DNA of 64,000 nucleotides from Luteolibacter rhizosphaerae (lineage in GTDB: Bacteria; Verrucomicrobiota; Verrucomicrobiia; Verrucomicrobiales; Akkermansiaceae), in assembly GCF_025950095.1 (NCBI RefSeq), contig NZ_JAPDDR010000012.1, positions 99,804 to 163,803 on the forward strand. Reading direction: 5' to 3'. Positions within the stretch are counted from its first letter, which is position 1; each line of letters starts with the position of its first letter. The notes under the pieces were generated by a model, which worked only from the letters and a program-made list of their open reading frames with translations, did no database searches and was not told the origin of the DNA. The translations under genes and the position numbers were made by a program. Shown one piece after another: positions 43,953 to 52,204 of this stretch.

Positions 43953-44714
43953 ATGCCCGGCGCGCCAGTCAATGTGATCTGTATGAAGTGGGGGAAGCGT
44001 TACCCCGCGCAGTACGTGAATATCCTCTTCCGCTCCCTGCAGCGGAATCTCTCTCGCCCCTTCCGTTTCATCTGCCTCACGGATAACACGGATGGCCTCG
44101 TCGAAGGGATCGAAACCTACCCTTTCCCGGAGAACCCCGGCATCACTCAGGCCAAATGGCCGAACGTCTTCCTGAAGCTGGTCATGACCCGCGACGGCTT
44201 CGCCGATCTCGAAGGGCCGACCCTCTTCCTCGACCTCGATCTCGTTATCCTGGACTCCGTCGATTGCTTCTTCGACTACCAGCCCGGGAAGAACTGCATC
44301 ATCCACAACTGGATCGAGCGCCGGAAGCAGATCCTCCGCAAGCGCCCGGACATCGGGAACTCCTCGATCTTCCGCTTCGAGGCCGGCAAGTCGCAGTACA
44401 TCTACGAGACCTTCATCCGTGAGATGGATCGCGCCCAGGACCGCTCCATCTTCCAGACCGAGCAGGCCTTCCTCACCTATGCGATGAAGGAACGCTACTG
44501 GTGGCCGGAGGAATGGGTCCGCAGCTTCAAGTACAACTGCCGCCCCTCCTTCCCGCTCAATCTCATCGTCGCCCCGCAGAAGCCCCCGGGCGCGAAGGTC
44601 CTCGTTTTCCACGGAAAGCCCGACCCGCCGGATGCCGTGACGGGAGTTAGCGATGGCAAGATCCACCATCGGGTCCTCGCTGCCCCATGGGTGGCCGATT
44701 ACTGGCACGAGTAA
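43953..44714 (+). CDS. Glycosyltransferase, GT-A fold (GT8-like)
   Basis: 253 residues. Starts with PVNVICMKWGKRYPAQYVNIL, the sugar-nucleotide-binding strand-helix of GT-A enzymes. The acidic motif FLDLDLVILDS (DxD) binds the metal and donor sugar. QAKWPNVFLKL and QTEQAFLTYAM resemble acceptor-side helices of GT8-like or capsule glycosyltransferases. Donor and acceptor are unknown. No membrane segment. Its stop abuts the stop of the convergent EF-hand gene. ATG 43953 is favoured since the fold begins 5 residues later. Confidence 0.78.
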   Translation: MPGAPVNVICMKWGKRYPAQYVNILFRSLQRNLSRPFRFICLTDNTDGLVEGIETYPFPENPGITQAKWPNVFLKLVMTRDGFADLEGPTLFLDLDLVILDSVDCFFDYQPGKNCIIHNWIERRKQILRKRPDIGNSSIFRFEAGKSQYIYETFIREMDRAQDRSIFQTEQAFLTYAMKERYWWPEEWVRSFKYNCRPSFPLNLIVAPQKPPGAKVLVFHGKPDPPDAVTGVSDGKIHHRVLAAPWVADYWHE

Positions 44715-45314
44715 TCAGTCCCTGCCGCGGCCCGGACGCTGGCGGAAGCCGCCGCGCTCGCGCTCACTACGATTCGCCCGTTGTCGCCCTCCTTCGGCGA
44801 CCCGGTTGGAGAAATTCTGGATCATGGCCTCTTGCTCGGCCGCATCTAGCGAGCCGTCGCCATTCGCATCCGCACGGGTAAAGCCGCGCTGCATCCGCTC
44901 GGAGACCTCGTTCTGCGTGAGGATGCCATCGCCATTCGCATCCTGCTCCTTGAAACGCGAGTTCATCTGCACCTTCAGCTCCGCGAAACGCTTGGCTTGG
45001 AGTTGGGCCTTGTAGGCATCACGCTGTTCCTGGGTCAATGGACCGCCGGGTGTTCCTGCCGCGGGGGCCTGAGGAGTCACCGCGGCAAGCGCTGCCGAGG
45101 GAACCGATGAAATTGGCTCGTCCACCGCTTCCTCCAGTGCCTCCGTTGTTTCTTCGGCAGCAGCCACCTCCTTCTCCCTCTCTGCCGATCGCTTTGAGCC
45201 CAGCGGCCTGAAGGTCTTCGGCTTGCTATCCGGAACCGCCGCCTGCTCCTCGTTCTTCTCGCAAGAGGAAACCAGAGCGATCACCGGGATCATCCAAAGG
45301 AACTTCGCTTTCAT
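44715..45314 (-). CDS. EF-hand lipoprotein
   Basis: 199 residues. The lipoprotein signal peptide MKAKFLWMIPVIALVSSCEK has Cys18. A disordered, Ala/Glu/Pro-rich spacer (20-95) is followed by a helix and two canonical calcium-binding loops: DANGDGILTQNE (125-136) and DANGDGSLDAAE (149-160). The tail is Arg/Gly-rich. A calcium sensor or structural protein on the cell envelope is likely; the partner is unknown. Confidence 0.88.
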   Translation of the reverse strand: MKAKFLWMIPVIALVSSCEKNEEQAAVPDSKPKTFRPLGSKRSAEREKEVAAAEETTEALEEAVDEPISSVPSAALAAVTPQAPAAGTPGGPLTQEQRDAYKAQLQAKRFAELKVQMNSRFKEQDANGDGILTQNEVSERMQRGFTRADANGDGSLDAAEQEAMIQNFSNRVAEGGRQRANRSERERGGFRQRPGRGRD

Positions 45315-45425
45315 GGGCTAGGGCACGAACCTCAGCCAGTCTGACAAGTTGCGAAGATCTCGCCAAGACAGGAATCTGCGCAGAAACATCGTATTCAGCC
45401 CGGACTCACCGTAGAGAAGGAGCCA

Positions 45426-45911
45426 ATGACCAAGGCGCGAACGCTCGCGATCATCATCCCGCTTGCTTCCATTCTCGGTGCAGCGATCTGGCTCGCAATT
45501 CCTGGGCAAGTCTCCCCCGCCACGCGTCCACCTGAACCCTTGGCCGGCCAGAACAAGCGCCCGTCCGGCAGCACCGAAGGAAAGCTCAGGAGCATCCGCC
45601 TTCCCGCCTTCAAGGTCGAGGACATCAGCGTCGCGGAATTTGTGGATTATCTCCGCGGACACTCGATCGCCAGCGACGGGAATCCAGGCGACTTCCCCGG
45701 AGTGGACATCCGCATCATGCCACCGCACCACGGCTTCCAAGAAGATGCCGAACAGGGCAGACTCTTAACCGGAGACTACCGGATCAGGGAGCTGGCCCTC
45801 CCAAGCATGACTCTTGAAGAAGTCATCCGTCATGCCTTCGAGAAAACCAAGATTCGCTATGCCGTGCGGGACGAGGTGCTCTGGATCCACGGTCCTGCCG
45901 ACCACAAATAA
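45426..45911 (+). CDS. Hypothetical exported protein with an STN/secretin-like domain
   Basis: 161 residues. One N-terminal hydrophobic segment (6-28) acts as signal or anchor. Then a low-complexity linker, and from about 55 a domain starting IRLPAFKVEDISVAEFVDYLRGH and closing with LEEVIRHAFEKTKIRYAVRDEVLWI, which resembles the secretin/TonB short N-terminal domain (strand-helix-strand with a final strand reporting the 'value'). A ribosome site AAGGAG precedes the ATG. Function unknown. Confidence 0.72.
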   Translation: MTKARTLAIIIPLASILGAAIWLAIPGQVSPATRPPEPLAGQNKRPSGSTEGKLRSIRLPAFKVEDISVAEFVDYLRGHSIASDGNPGDFPGVDIRIMPPHHGFQEDAEQGRLLTGDYRIRELALPSMTLEEVIRHAFEKTKIRYAVRDEVLWIHGPADHK

Positions 45912-45942
45912 AAAGCCGGACCCCGTATCGGAGTCCGGCTTT
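45912..45942. terminator. Bidirectional intrinsic terminator
   Basis: Arms AAAGCCGGAC / GTCCGGCTTT around an 11-base loop, immediately after the plus-strand stop. A-rich and T-rich ends on both sides let it serve the minus-strand lipoprotein gene (stop at 45966) too. Confidence 0.88.
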
Positions 45943-45965
45943 GAGATCGATCCTTCCGGTCGCGA

Positions 45966-48179
45966 TTAGCGCACCTTGATGTGGAAGGAGGTCCGCAGCT
46001 TGCCGCCTTCCACGCGCTCGCTCAGGCTGATGCCGTCGAATTCAGCGAAGGCCTCGAGGCCCTTCTGGATCCGCGGGATCTCCGCCTTGAATTGCTCGTA
46101 GTTCGGGCCCATCACCGCTTCCCCGTGCTTCTCCAGCAGGCTCACCCAGTCGGACGAGAAGGTCCGCAGGGCATCGAAATCGAATTCGAACCAAGCACCC
46201 GTCTTGTCCTCGCCGGCGCTATCCGCTGCCGCGATGAGGTCGAAGGCCTGCAACTTCGAGGTGGAGGCCACGAACCACTTGTCGCCCACGGTCACGCAGG
46301 GGTTCAGATCATCGCCGGTGAAGGGCAACGGGAAGGACCAGGCGGTGTGCCCGTTCCGCTCCGAGCTCGTCGGCTTCTGCATCGGGATTTCATTGCCAGA
46401 GATCTCGCTCACCGTTTTGAAGATGTTCTTCAGCGAGCCTTCCACCTTGGTCCAGGACTCCTGCAGCTTGGCGCGATCCGTCACCGGCGAGATCACCGAA
46501 GCACGGACGAACTTGCCGCCGTCGATCAGCTCCTGCGGCAGGCCCGGAATGGTGGGCACTCCCCCCTTCAGGTCCACCACCAGCGCAGATTCCGTGCCCA
46601 GACCGGCTTCCGCCGTCTGCAGCGCATCCCAGATGCCGATGGTATCCGTGCGGAACTTCTCGTTAAAGATACCGAAGCCCTGCTTGAATTGCGCGAAGTC
46701 CGCGTTGTCGTCGAGGTTCAGGCCCGCCACCTTCTCGGCGATCGCATAGCCCGTCTCGATGATCGCTTCGCCGTATTCGTTGGCGCGCTTGTTATACTCC
46801 GGGCTGGAGACCCAGTTGCCGAACATCAGCACCCCTTCGCCACCGCCCAGCTTGGACAGCTTGTGAGCGGCACCGTGGTCGAAAGCTCCGCGATCCACAC
46901 CGCCGAACAGTTCGAACTTCACGCCCTCGTCGAGGACGATCAGGCCACCGCTCGTATCCGCCTTGGCCATCGCGATCAGCGCGTCCTCCTTCTCGCCCAC
47001 CAGCTCCAGCAGGGAGGCCAGCTCGCGGGTATCGCCGAAGGCCTCGGAACCGGTCAGGCCGTCGCGCACGCCCAGCGCCATGTCCTTCAGGCTACCTGCC
47101 ACCAGCGATTGGGTCAGGCCCTTCTCGGCGTAGGTGAAGCCCACGATCTTCTTGTCCTTGTAGCCATCCACGTAGGAGATGCCCTCGTTGGCCGCCAAGG
47201 AATCCTCCACCTTGTCGACGAGCGGGAGAGCCTCCTCGCTGTCGCCCAGATAGAGCATCAGGTAGTTCTCCGGAGCGATCGAACCGTAGGCGATGACGAT
47301 GTTCTTCTTCTTCAGCGCCTCGATCAGCTTGTCGACATCCGCCGGAGCCAGCATCTGGTCGATCTCTGCACGGCCCTGCTCCAGCGTGGTCGCCAGGAAA
47401 GTACCGGCGATTTTCACGCCCTTGAAAGCGGCGCCGCCCTTGGTGAATTCAATCGGAGCCGCGGCCTCGCCCAGCGCGCCGACAGCCATTTCCAGACCCG
47501 AGGCGAGCTGCTGCTGCGCCATGCCCAGGGTCTCCGCGTCTTCCGCCTTGATGCCCATCAGCACCGGCGGGACGGCCAGCCCTTCGATCAGCGGCATCTC
47601 CTTGCCGAGTTCCTTGGCCAGCTCCAGCATTGAGGACTGGGTGGCGGCGTCCATGCCGGAGAAGTCGCCGGTCTTCGCACCTTCGGCGAAGGCCTGCGTC
47701 AGCACGCGCATCTGGAAGTAGTTGCTGCGGCGGCTCAGGTCCATCAGGTGCTTCACCTGCGGAGCCGTGCCCTTGCCGGTCGCCATGAAAATTTCCTGGC
47801 CCACGAATTTGCCGGCCATCACCGCACCCTCCGTGATCTCGGCCTCGGGATCGGTGCCACCTTCGGCCTGCGCGACCTCGCGGATGAAGCCCCAAGTCTT
47901 CAGGGACTTCAGGCGCTTCACGATCTCCTTGCCGTCGTAAATGCCGAGCACGCTCTCGGTATCCTTCGAGAGGCGGCCGACGATCCCCAGCATCGCGGCG
48001 CGCTCGCCGGGGCTCAGGGCCTTCACTTCGGGAGCAGGATTACCCACCACGGCCTTCACGGCCTCGGCGACGGGTCCTGCTGCCGGCGGAGCGGATTCTT
48101 CCTTCTCTTTCTTGCCACAGGCGCTGAGAACCAGCGCGGACGCGGGAAGAACCGACCACCATGTACGGAACGATTTCAT
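45966..48179 (-). CDS. Large lipoprotein of unknown function
   Basis: 737 residues. The lipoprotein signal is MKSFRTWWSVLPASALVLSAC with Cys21. The mature protein has a short charged and Ala/Pro-rich linker, then repeating alpha/beta segments across about 650 residues. It has no obvious catalytic motif and few Cys. The C-terminal part (KWFVASTSKLQAFDLIAAADS) and internal repeats such as the KIVGFTYAEKGL strand suggest a large folded surface protein. No family could be named with confidence. The start at ATG 48179 gives a good signal peptide; a TTG just upstream is less likely. Confidence 0.8.
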   Translation of the reverse strand: MKSFRTWWSVLPASALVLSACGKKEKEESAPPAAGPVAEAVKAVVGNPAPEVKALSPGERAAMLGIVGRLSKDTESVLGIYDGKEIVKRLKSLKTWGFIREVAQAEGGTDPEAEITEGAVMAGKFVGQEIFMATGKGTAPQVKHLMDLSRRSNYFQMRVLTQAFAEGAKTGDFSGMDAATQSSMLELAKELGKEMPLIEGLAVPPVLMGIKAEDAETLGMAQQQLASGLEMAVGALGEAAAPIEFTKGGAAFKGVKIAGTFLATTLEQGRAEIDQMLAPADVDKLIEALKKKNIVIAYGSIAPENYLMLYLGDSEEALPLVDKVEDSLAANEGISYVDGYKDKKIVGFTYAEKGLTQSLVAGSLKDMALGVRDGLTGSEAFGDTRELASLLELVGEKEDALIAMAKADTSGGLIVLDEGVKFELFGGVDRGAFDHGAAHKLSKLGGGEGVLMFGNWVSSPEYNKRANEYGEAIIETGYAIAEKVAGLNLDDNADFAQFKQGFGIFNEKFRTDTIGIWDALQTAEAGLGTESALVVDLKGGVPTIPGLPQELIDGGKFVRASVISPVTDRAKLQESWTKVEGSLKNIFKTVSEISGNEIPMQKPTSSERNGHTAWSFPLPFTGDDLNPCVTVGDKWFVASTSKLQAFDLIAAADSAGEDKTGAWFEFDFDALRTFSSDWVSLLEKHGEAVMGPNYEQFKAEIPRIQKGLEAFAEFDGISLSERVEGGKLRTSFHIKVR

Positions 48180-48258
48180 TACCCGCAAAGCTTACGGAAA
48201 TTCACGAACACTGAGCAATTCCAAAGCAGGACCGATTTCGCACCGCCCTAACGGCAAA

Positions 48259-48287
48259 AGGCCGGGGGCGCAGCGCACTCCCGGCCT
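48259..48287 (-). terminator. Terminator of the DUF1080 gene
   Basis: Arms AGGCCGGG / CCCGGCCT with a 13-base loop. On the minus strand the stem is followed by TTTT. It lies 28 bases past the DUF1080 stop. Confidence 0.7.
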
Positions 48288-48314
48288 CTATCTCAGAGTT
48301 GTAGGGGCAGCCCC

Positions 48315-49109
48315 TTACTTCGCTTCCTCGTGGCTTGCGATCGACCGCACCCACACGTTGCGGAAGTCGATCGGATCCCCGTGGAACTGGAGCTGGATCG
48401 GCCCGGTCTCGGGGTGATTCTCAGGATACTTCGCCAGCTGGCGGTACTGCGTCGGCCCGATCAACTTGCGGGCATTCTGCACCACCACGCCGTTCACCAG
48501 CACCGTCGCCACGGCAGGCTCCACCACCTTGCCGCCTTCGGTCTTCGGCGGGGTGAAGAGGATGTCGTAGCTCTGCCACTCACCCTGCGGGCGGATGGCA
48601 TTCACCAGCGGGGGGCTCTGCCCATAAAGGGCTCCCGCGGTGCCGTCCGCATAAGTCGGGTTCTCGTGGCTCTGCAGGATTTGCACCTCGTACAGGCCCA
48701 TCAGGAAGATTCCGCTGTTGCCACCGCCTTGGCCCTTCACCGGGCGGCCCGGCGGCACGCGCCACTCGATGTGGACCTGCACGGGGCCGAACTTGTCCTT
48801 GGAAACCAGTGTTCCCGGCGCGGCGGTGAAAATGCCGTCCTTCACCGGCCAAGTGGCAGGCTTGCCATCGGTCGTCCAAGCGTCGAGCGATCTGCCGTCG
48901 AAAAGCACCTTGGCGTCAGCCGGGGCCTTCACCACCACTGCTCCGGCGTTTTCCACCACCGGAGGCTGCGGGCGGCTGCCGTCGTGCACCTTCCACGGCG
49001 TGCCCGGGATCTGCGGGGTGCCGGGATCGATTCCCGGGCCCTCGGCTGCTACTGCCATCCCCCCGGCTGCCAGGCAGCCGGCCATCGCCGTCCATCGGAG
49101 TGCTCGCAT
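48315..49109 (-). CDS. DUF1080 / 3-keto-disaccharide hydrolase family protein
   Basis: 264 residues. The signal peptide is within the first 26 (WTAMAGCLAAGGMAVAA). The beta-jellyroll DUF1080 domain begins about 68: AKVLFDGRSLDAWTTDG, KDGIFTAAPGTL, VHIEWRVP, then GNSGIFLMGLYEVQILQS and the closing strands QLQFHGDPIDFRNVWVR. These are the main signatures of the family, common in verrucomicrobia and planctomycetes and tied to carbohydrate breakdown. The actual sugar is unknown. It stands alone, ended by the 48259 terminator. Confidence 0.92.
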   Translation of the reverse strand: MRALRWTAMAGCLAAGGMAVAAEGPGIDPGTPQIPGTPWKVHDGSRPQPPVVENAGAVVVKAPADAKVLFDGRSLDAWTTDGKPATWPVKDGIFTAAPGTLVSKDKFGPVQVHIEWRVPPGRPVKGQGGGNSGIFLMGLYEVQILQSHENPTYADGTAGALYGQSPPLVNAIRPQGEWQSYDILFTPPKTEGGKVVEPAVATVLVNGVVVQNARKLIGPTQYRQLAKYPENHPETGPIQLQFHGDPIDFRNVWVRSIASHEEAK

Positions 49110-49216
49110 GAGTTCAACTGGCAAAACGCTCTCCCCGGTGCAATCTTTCGCTGCGTTCGTGACATCGGGGTTGCGGACGCTTGGGGATTGTGAAATTTTT
49201 CACAAGCGTCTGCGCC

Positions 49217-50224
49217 ATGAGCAATTCCACCCTTCCGCAGGGCCGTAACGAGCGGTTCCCATTCGAGCTAGTCAGGCCCCAGTTGGAACGTGTGGAAGCT
49301 TCCATCCGCGATCAGGTCCGCGCCTTCGATCCCGCCGTCGAGCCCTACGTCAGCTACGTCTGCAATACCTCGGGCAAGCGCATCCGCCCCGCCCTCTCGA
49401 TCCTCGCCGGCGGCGCGCTCGGGAATGTCGAGGATGGGCACGTGAAGCTCGGCGTGATCCTCGAGTTGGTCCACATGGCGACCCTCGTCCATGATGATAT
49501 CATCGATGGTGCGGTGACCCGCCGCATGGTGCCCACCGCGAATGCCAAATGGGGTGCCGGACTCTCGGTGCTCCTCGGCGATGCTCTCTTCTCTCACGCC
49601 TTGGCCCTTGCCACGGAGTTCAATGACATCGGCATCTGCCGCAAGGTCGGCATCGCCTCGCGCGAAGTCTGCGAGGGCGAGATCATCCAGACCCAGCGCC
49701 GCTTCGATCTCACCCTCACGAAGGCCGATTATTTCCGCATCATCGAGATGAAGACCGGCGCGCTCTTCGCCGCCGCCACCGGCATCGCCGCTGCCATCTC
49801 CGGTGCTGACGAAGCCACGGAAGCCAAGCTCTACGACTACGGCTTGAAGCTCGGCACTGCCTATCAGATCTATGATGACTGCCTTGATCTCGTCGGCAGC
49901 GAGGAAGCCGTCGGCAAGACGCTCCGCACCGATCTCGAAAAGGGCAAGCTCACCCTACCGATCCTCAACCTCCTCGATTGCTCCAGCGAATCGCAGCGCT
50001 CCAAGCTGACCAAGCGCATCGTGGAGCAGCAGCCGCTCGATCTCCCCGTTCTCGTCGGCATCGCCGAATACGAGGGTGCCATCGAGTCCGCTGTCGATAC
50101 CGCCCAAGCCATGCTTGGCACCTGCCGCGACCACCTCGTCGGCCTCCCCGGCGGCGAATACGTCGAGGCCCTCGAACAGATCACCCGCTTCCTCGGCGCC
50201 CTGCTCGAAAAGTGCCGCCGCTGA
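49217..50224 (+). CDS. Trans-polyprenyl diphosphate synthase (IspB-like)
   Basis: 335 residues. Builds the isoprenoid tail of quinones or other polyprenyls from IPP. The first Asp-rich motif is DDIID (Asp93-Asp94-x-x-Asp97 in LVHDDIIDGAVTRR) and the second is YDDCLD (Asp220-Asp221-x-x-Asp224), with GKRIRPAL (53-60) and the catalytic Lys in KTLRTDLEKGKLTLP. Length fits octa/nonaprenyl synthases better than geranylgeranyl enzymes, but chain length cannot be read from sequence alone. A UbiE/MenG gene lies nearby. Confidence 0.93.
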   Translation: MSNSTLPQGRNERFPFELVRPQLERVEASIRDQVRAFDPAVEPYVSYVCNTSGKRIRPALSILAGGALGNVEDGHVKLGVILELVHMATLVHDDIIDGAVTRRMVPTANAKWGAGLSVLLGDALFSHALALATEFNDIGICRKVGIASREVCEGEIIQTQRRFDLTLTKADYFRIIEMKTGALFAAATGIAAAISGADEATEAKLYDYGLKLGTAYQIYDDCLDLVGSEEAVGKTLRTDLEKGKLTLPILNLLDCSSESQRSKLTKRIVEQQPLDLPVLVGIAEYEGAIESAVDTAQAMLGTCRDHLVGLPGGEYVEALEQITRFLGALLEKCRR

Positions 50225-50316
50225 TTCGGGCGCCTCGCGATCTTTTACGTGGACAAGGAGAGGGTGCGTCTCGCGCCCCATCGAAGGACCTTGGGTTTGG
50301 ATGAGCCGAAGCCGTC

Positions 50317-50631
50317 TTATTTAGCCGACTCACGCCCCTCAAGATCTTCAAACCTGAAGAGTCTTTCGGTGCGCATAATGTAGAGGATGAATACCAAGTC
50401 CCCGGAGACCCGGTAAAAAATTCGAAGCGGAGGAAGCACGAGATGACGATAAACCGTCCCTCTCAATTCCTGCGGACACGCCCCCAATTCGGGAAACGAC
50501 TCAAGTTGATCAACCCGGGCAAAGACCCTCCGCACCAGCCGCTTTGCAGCCGAGGGATCATCCAGCGAAATATAATCTGCAATCCCGTCGAGGTCGCTCA
50601 GCGCGGGATCGGTCCAAATTACTCGAGCCAT
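50317..50631 (-). CDS. RelE/ParE family toxin
   Basis: 104 residues. Typical start VIWTDPALSDLDGIADYIS, then AAKRLVRRVFARVDQLESFPELG, and the core strands LVLPPLRIFYRVSGDLVFILYIMRTERLF. Members either cut mRNA on ribosomes (RelE) or inhibit gyrase (ParE); here the subtype cannot be decided. The gene overlaps the antitoxin by 13 bases and follows it on the same strand. Confidence 0.9.
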   Translation of the reverse strand: MARVIWTDPALSDLDGIADYISLDDPSAAKRLVRRVFARVDQLESFPELGACPQELRGTVYRHLVLPPLRIFYRVSGDLVFILYIMRTERLFRFEDLEGRESAK

Positions 50632-50876
50632 CGCGCCATTCGCTTCTTGGCATCCGCGTGAGGCACCACTCGGCCTTCCAGGATCGCCTTCTCTCCTCGG
50701 GCGATCCCTTCCAACAGTTCGAGCTTTTTCTGCATCCGCGAGAACTCATCCACACCCAGCAGATAAGCTGCTGGCTGACCGTGCTGGGTAATCAAAACCG
50801 GCTCCTTATGCTCGGCCAGTCCATCGATAATCTCGGTCGCGCGGCGCTTCAATGTGGTCACCAATTCGCTTCTCAC
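50619..50876 (-). CDS. Phd/YefM family antitoxin
   Basis: 85 residues. The N-terminal DNA-binding fold of the Phd type is visible in LKRRATEIIDGLAEHKEPVLITQHGQPAAYLL, followed by a charged C-terminal toxin-binding helix (QKKLELLEGIARGEKAILEGRV). It pairs with the toxin gene in the usual antitoxin-first order. A near-perfect palindrome directly upstream is a good candidate for autoregulation. Confidence 0.9.
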   Translation of the reverse strand: MRSELVTTLKRRATEIIDGLAEHKEPVLITQHGQPAAYLLGVDEFSRMQKKLELLEGIARGEKAILEGRVVPHADAKKRMARWLE

Positions 50877-50879
50877 GAA

Positions 50880-50897
50880 GTGACACTAAAGTATCAC
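50880..50897. promoter_or_regulatory. Candidate operator of the toxin-antitoxin operon
   Basis: GTGACACTAAAGTATCAC is an 18-base imperfect palindrome (8-base arms, one mismatch) that begins 4 bases upstream of the antitoxin start. This placement suits repression by the Phd-type antitoxin and its complex. Confidence 0.5.
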
Positions 50898-50924
50898 ATC
50901 GAAGTAGTCAACCTGACGGGGAAT

Positions 50925-51620
50925 TCAAACCGCCTCCGCCGTGTAGATCGACGCCACCCCGCAGCTCAGCGGCTCCGCCTCAGCACCTTTAAACCCCTGA
51001 GCCTCGATCAACTCGCACATCGCTTTCCCCATCGGGAACTCTTCGATCGATCCTCCCAGATACTCATAGGCATCCTTCTGTCCCGTCAGGGCACCTGCCA
51101 TTTTCGGCAGGACGTTGTGGAGATACCAGCGATACGGCTTCCGCAGCAGATTCTCCGGCAGTGAGAAGTCCAGCACCAGCAGATGCCCGCCGGGCCTCAG
51201 CACCCGCCGCATCTCCTTGATCGCGCCTGCGTAGTTCACCATGTTCCGCAACCCGAAGGCCACGGTCACCACATCATACTCGCCATCCTTAAAGGGCAGC
51301 GCCATCGCATCCGCCACCAACGTGCGCGCCAAGCCGCGACGGGTGGCATGCACCAGCATCTCCGCGCAGAAATCGCTCCCCGTGACCTCCGCCTCCGGGC
51401 ACTTGTCCTGCATCTCCAGCGCCAGATCGCCGGTGCCGGTGGCCACATCGAGAATCCTCCGCGGCTTCCAGCCCTTCACGATCCGCGCCACCTTCTTCCG
51501 CCACAAAATGTCCGTGCCCAAGCTCAGCACGTGATTCGTGGTCACATAGCGGTCCGCGATCCGCGCGAAGGCATCGCGGACATACGAAGGATCCTGAATC
51601 GTTCCGGCACCCATGATCAT
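50925..51620 (-). CDS. ubiE: UbiE/MenG quinone methyltransferase
   Basis: 231 residues. C-methylates demethylmenaquinone (and the benzoquinol in ubiquinone makers) using SAM. The SAM-binding motif is ILDVATGTGDLALEM, followed by VTGSDFCAEML, ADAMALPFKDGEYDVVTVAFGLRNM and a family motif region LDFSLPENLLRKPYRWY. In a verrucomicrobium the menaquinone role is expected. ATG 51620 and 51614 are both possible starts. It follows the GNAT gene by 5 bases, so cotranscription is likely. Confidence 0.94.
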   Translation of the reverse strand: MIMGAGTIQDPSYVRDAFARIADRYVTTNHVLSLGTDILWRKKVARIVKGWKPRRILDVATGTGDLALEMQDKCPEAEVTGSDFCAEMLVHATRRGLARTLVADAMALPFKDGEYDVVTVAFGLRNMVNYAGAIKEMRRVLRPGGHLLVLDFSLPENLLRKPYRWYLHNVLPKMAGALTGQKDAYEYLGGSIEEFPMGKAMCELIEAQGFKGAEAEPLSCGVASIYTAEAV

Positions 51621-51625
51621 TTCAG

Positions 51626-52096
51626 TCAGGGCAGAATGTCGGCGTAGATCCCCGGATCGCTACCCGGAATCTCGATTGCCCCGCAGGCTTTCGCATAAAA
51701 CTCCTTCGGCCCCACTCCGCCGATGAAGGCGTAGGCGTAGCCGGTGTCGCGCAGCGCTTCCAGCGACTTGAATAGCAGTGCCTTCCCGATCCCCGTGCCG
51801 CGGGCAGCTTCGGAAACCCCGGTCGGGCCGAAAAAGCCTTTCATCGTCGTATCGTAGCAAGCGAAGCCCAAGATCACCTTGTCCTTCGTGGCGATGAAGC
51901 AGGCCACCGGCTGACGGGTGATCGCCACCTCCACCTCGCTCACCCACTTGGCCGAGAAGTTCGCCCGGGCGAATTCCGCCACCGTGTGCTTCTCAAAGGC
52001 CCGGGCACGGCGCAGCGTGATTCCCTGCGCCGCCACCTTGGCATAGATCTCCCCGCTGTCGGGAAGGTCGTAGAGCCGCACCAGCATGTCGATCAT
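51626..52096 (-). CDS. GNAT family N-acetyltransferase
   Basis: 156 residues. The acetyl-CoA-binding motif A is FFGPTGVSEAARGTGIGKALL (the R-x-x-G-x-G pattern), followed by a helix and the C-terminal strand AYAFIGGVGPKEFYAKACGA. The preceding strands CFIATKDKVILGFACYD fit the fold. The acceptor is unknown. First gene of a two-gene unit with ubiE. Confidence 0.85.
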   Translation of the reverse strand: MIDMLVRLYDLPDSGEIYAKVAAQGITLRRARAFEKHTVAEFARANFSAKWVSEVEVAITRQPVACFIATKDKVILGFACYDTTMKGFFGPTGVSEAARGTGIGKALLFKSLEALRDTGYAYAFIGGVGPKEFYAKACGAIEIPGSDPGIYADILP

Positions 52097-52204
52097 GCCG
52101 GATGGGTAGCGGATCGGCGGGCACCGGCAAATGGGAAATCACCGCATCGGAACGCATTTCCCATCGACACCGGCCCTCCCTGCCACGTTTCATGCCATGA
52201 GGAA

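Noticed and set aside
42927..44708. 593-codon minus-strand open frame over the hypothetical and glycosyltransferase genes
   Set aside because: It spans two plus-strand genes, one with a DxD glycosyltransferase motif; it is a GC-rich artefact.
45981..47633. 550-codon plus-strand open frame over the large lipoprotein
   Set aside because: The minus-strand product has a lipobox and protein-like composition; the plus-strand product is His/Arg/Gln-rich and lacks motifs.
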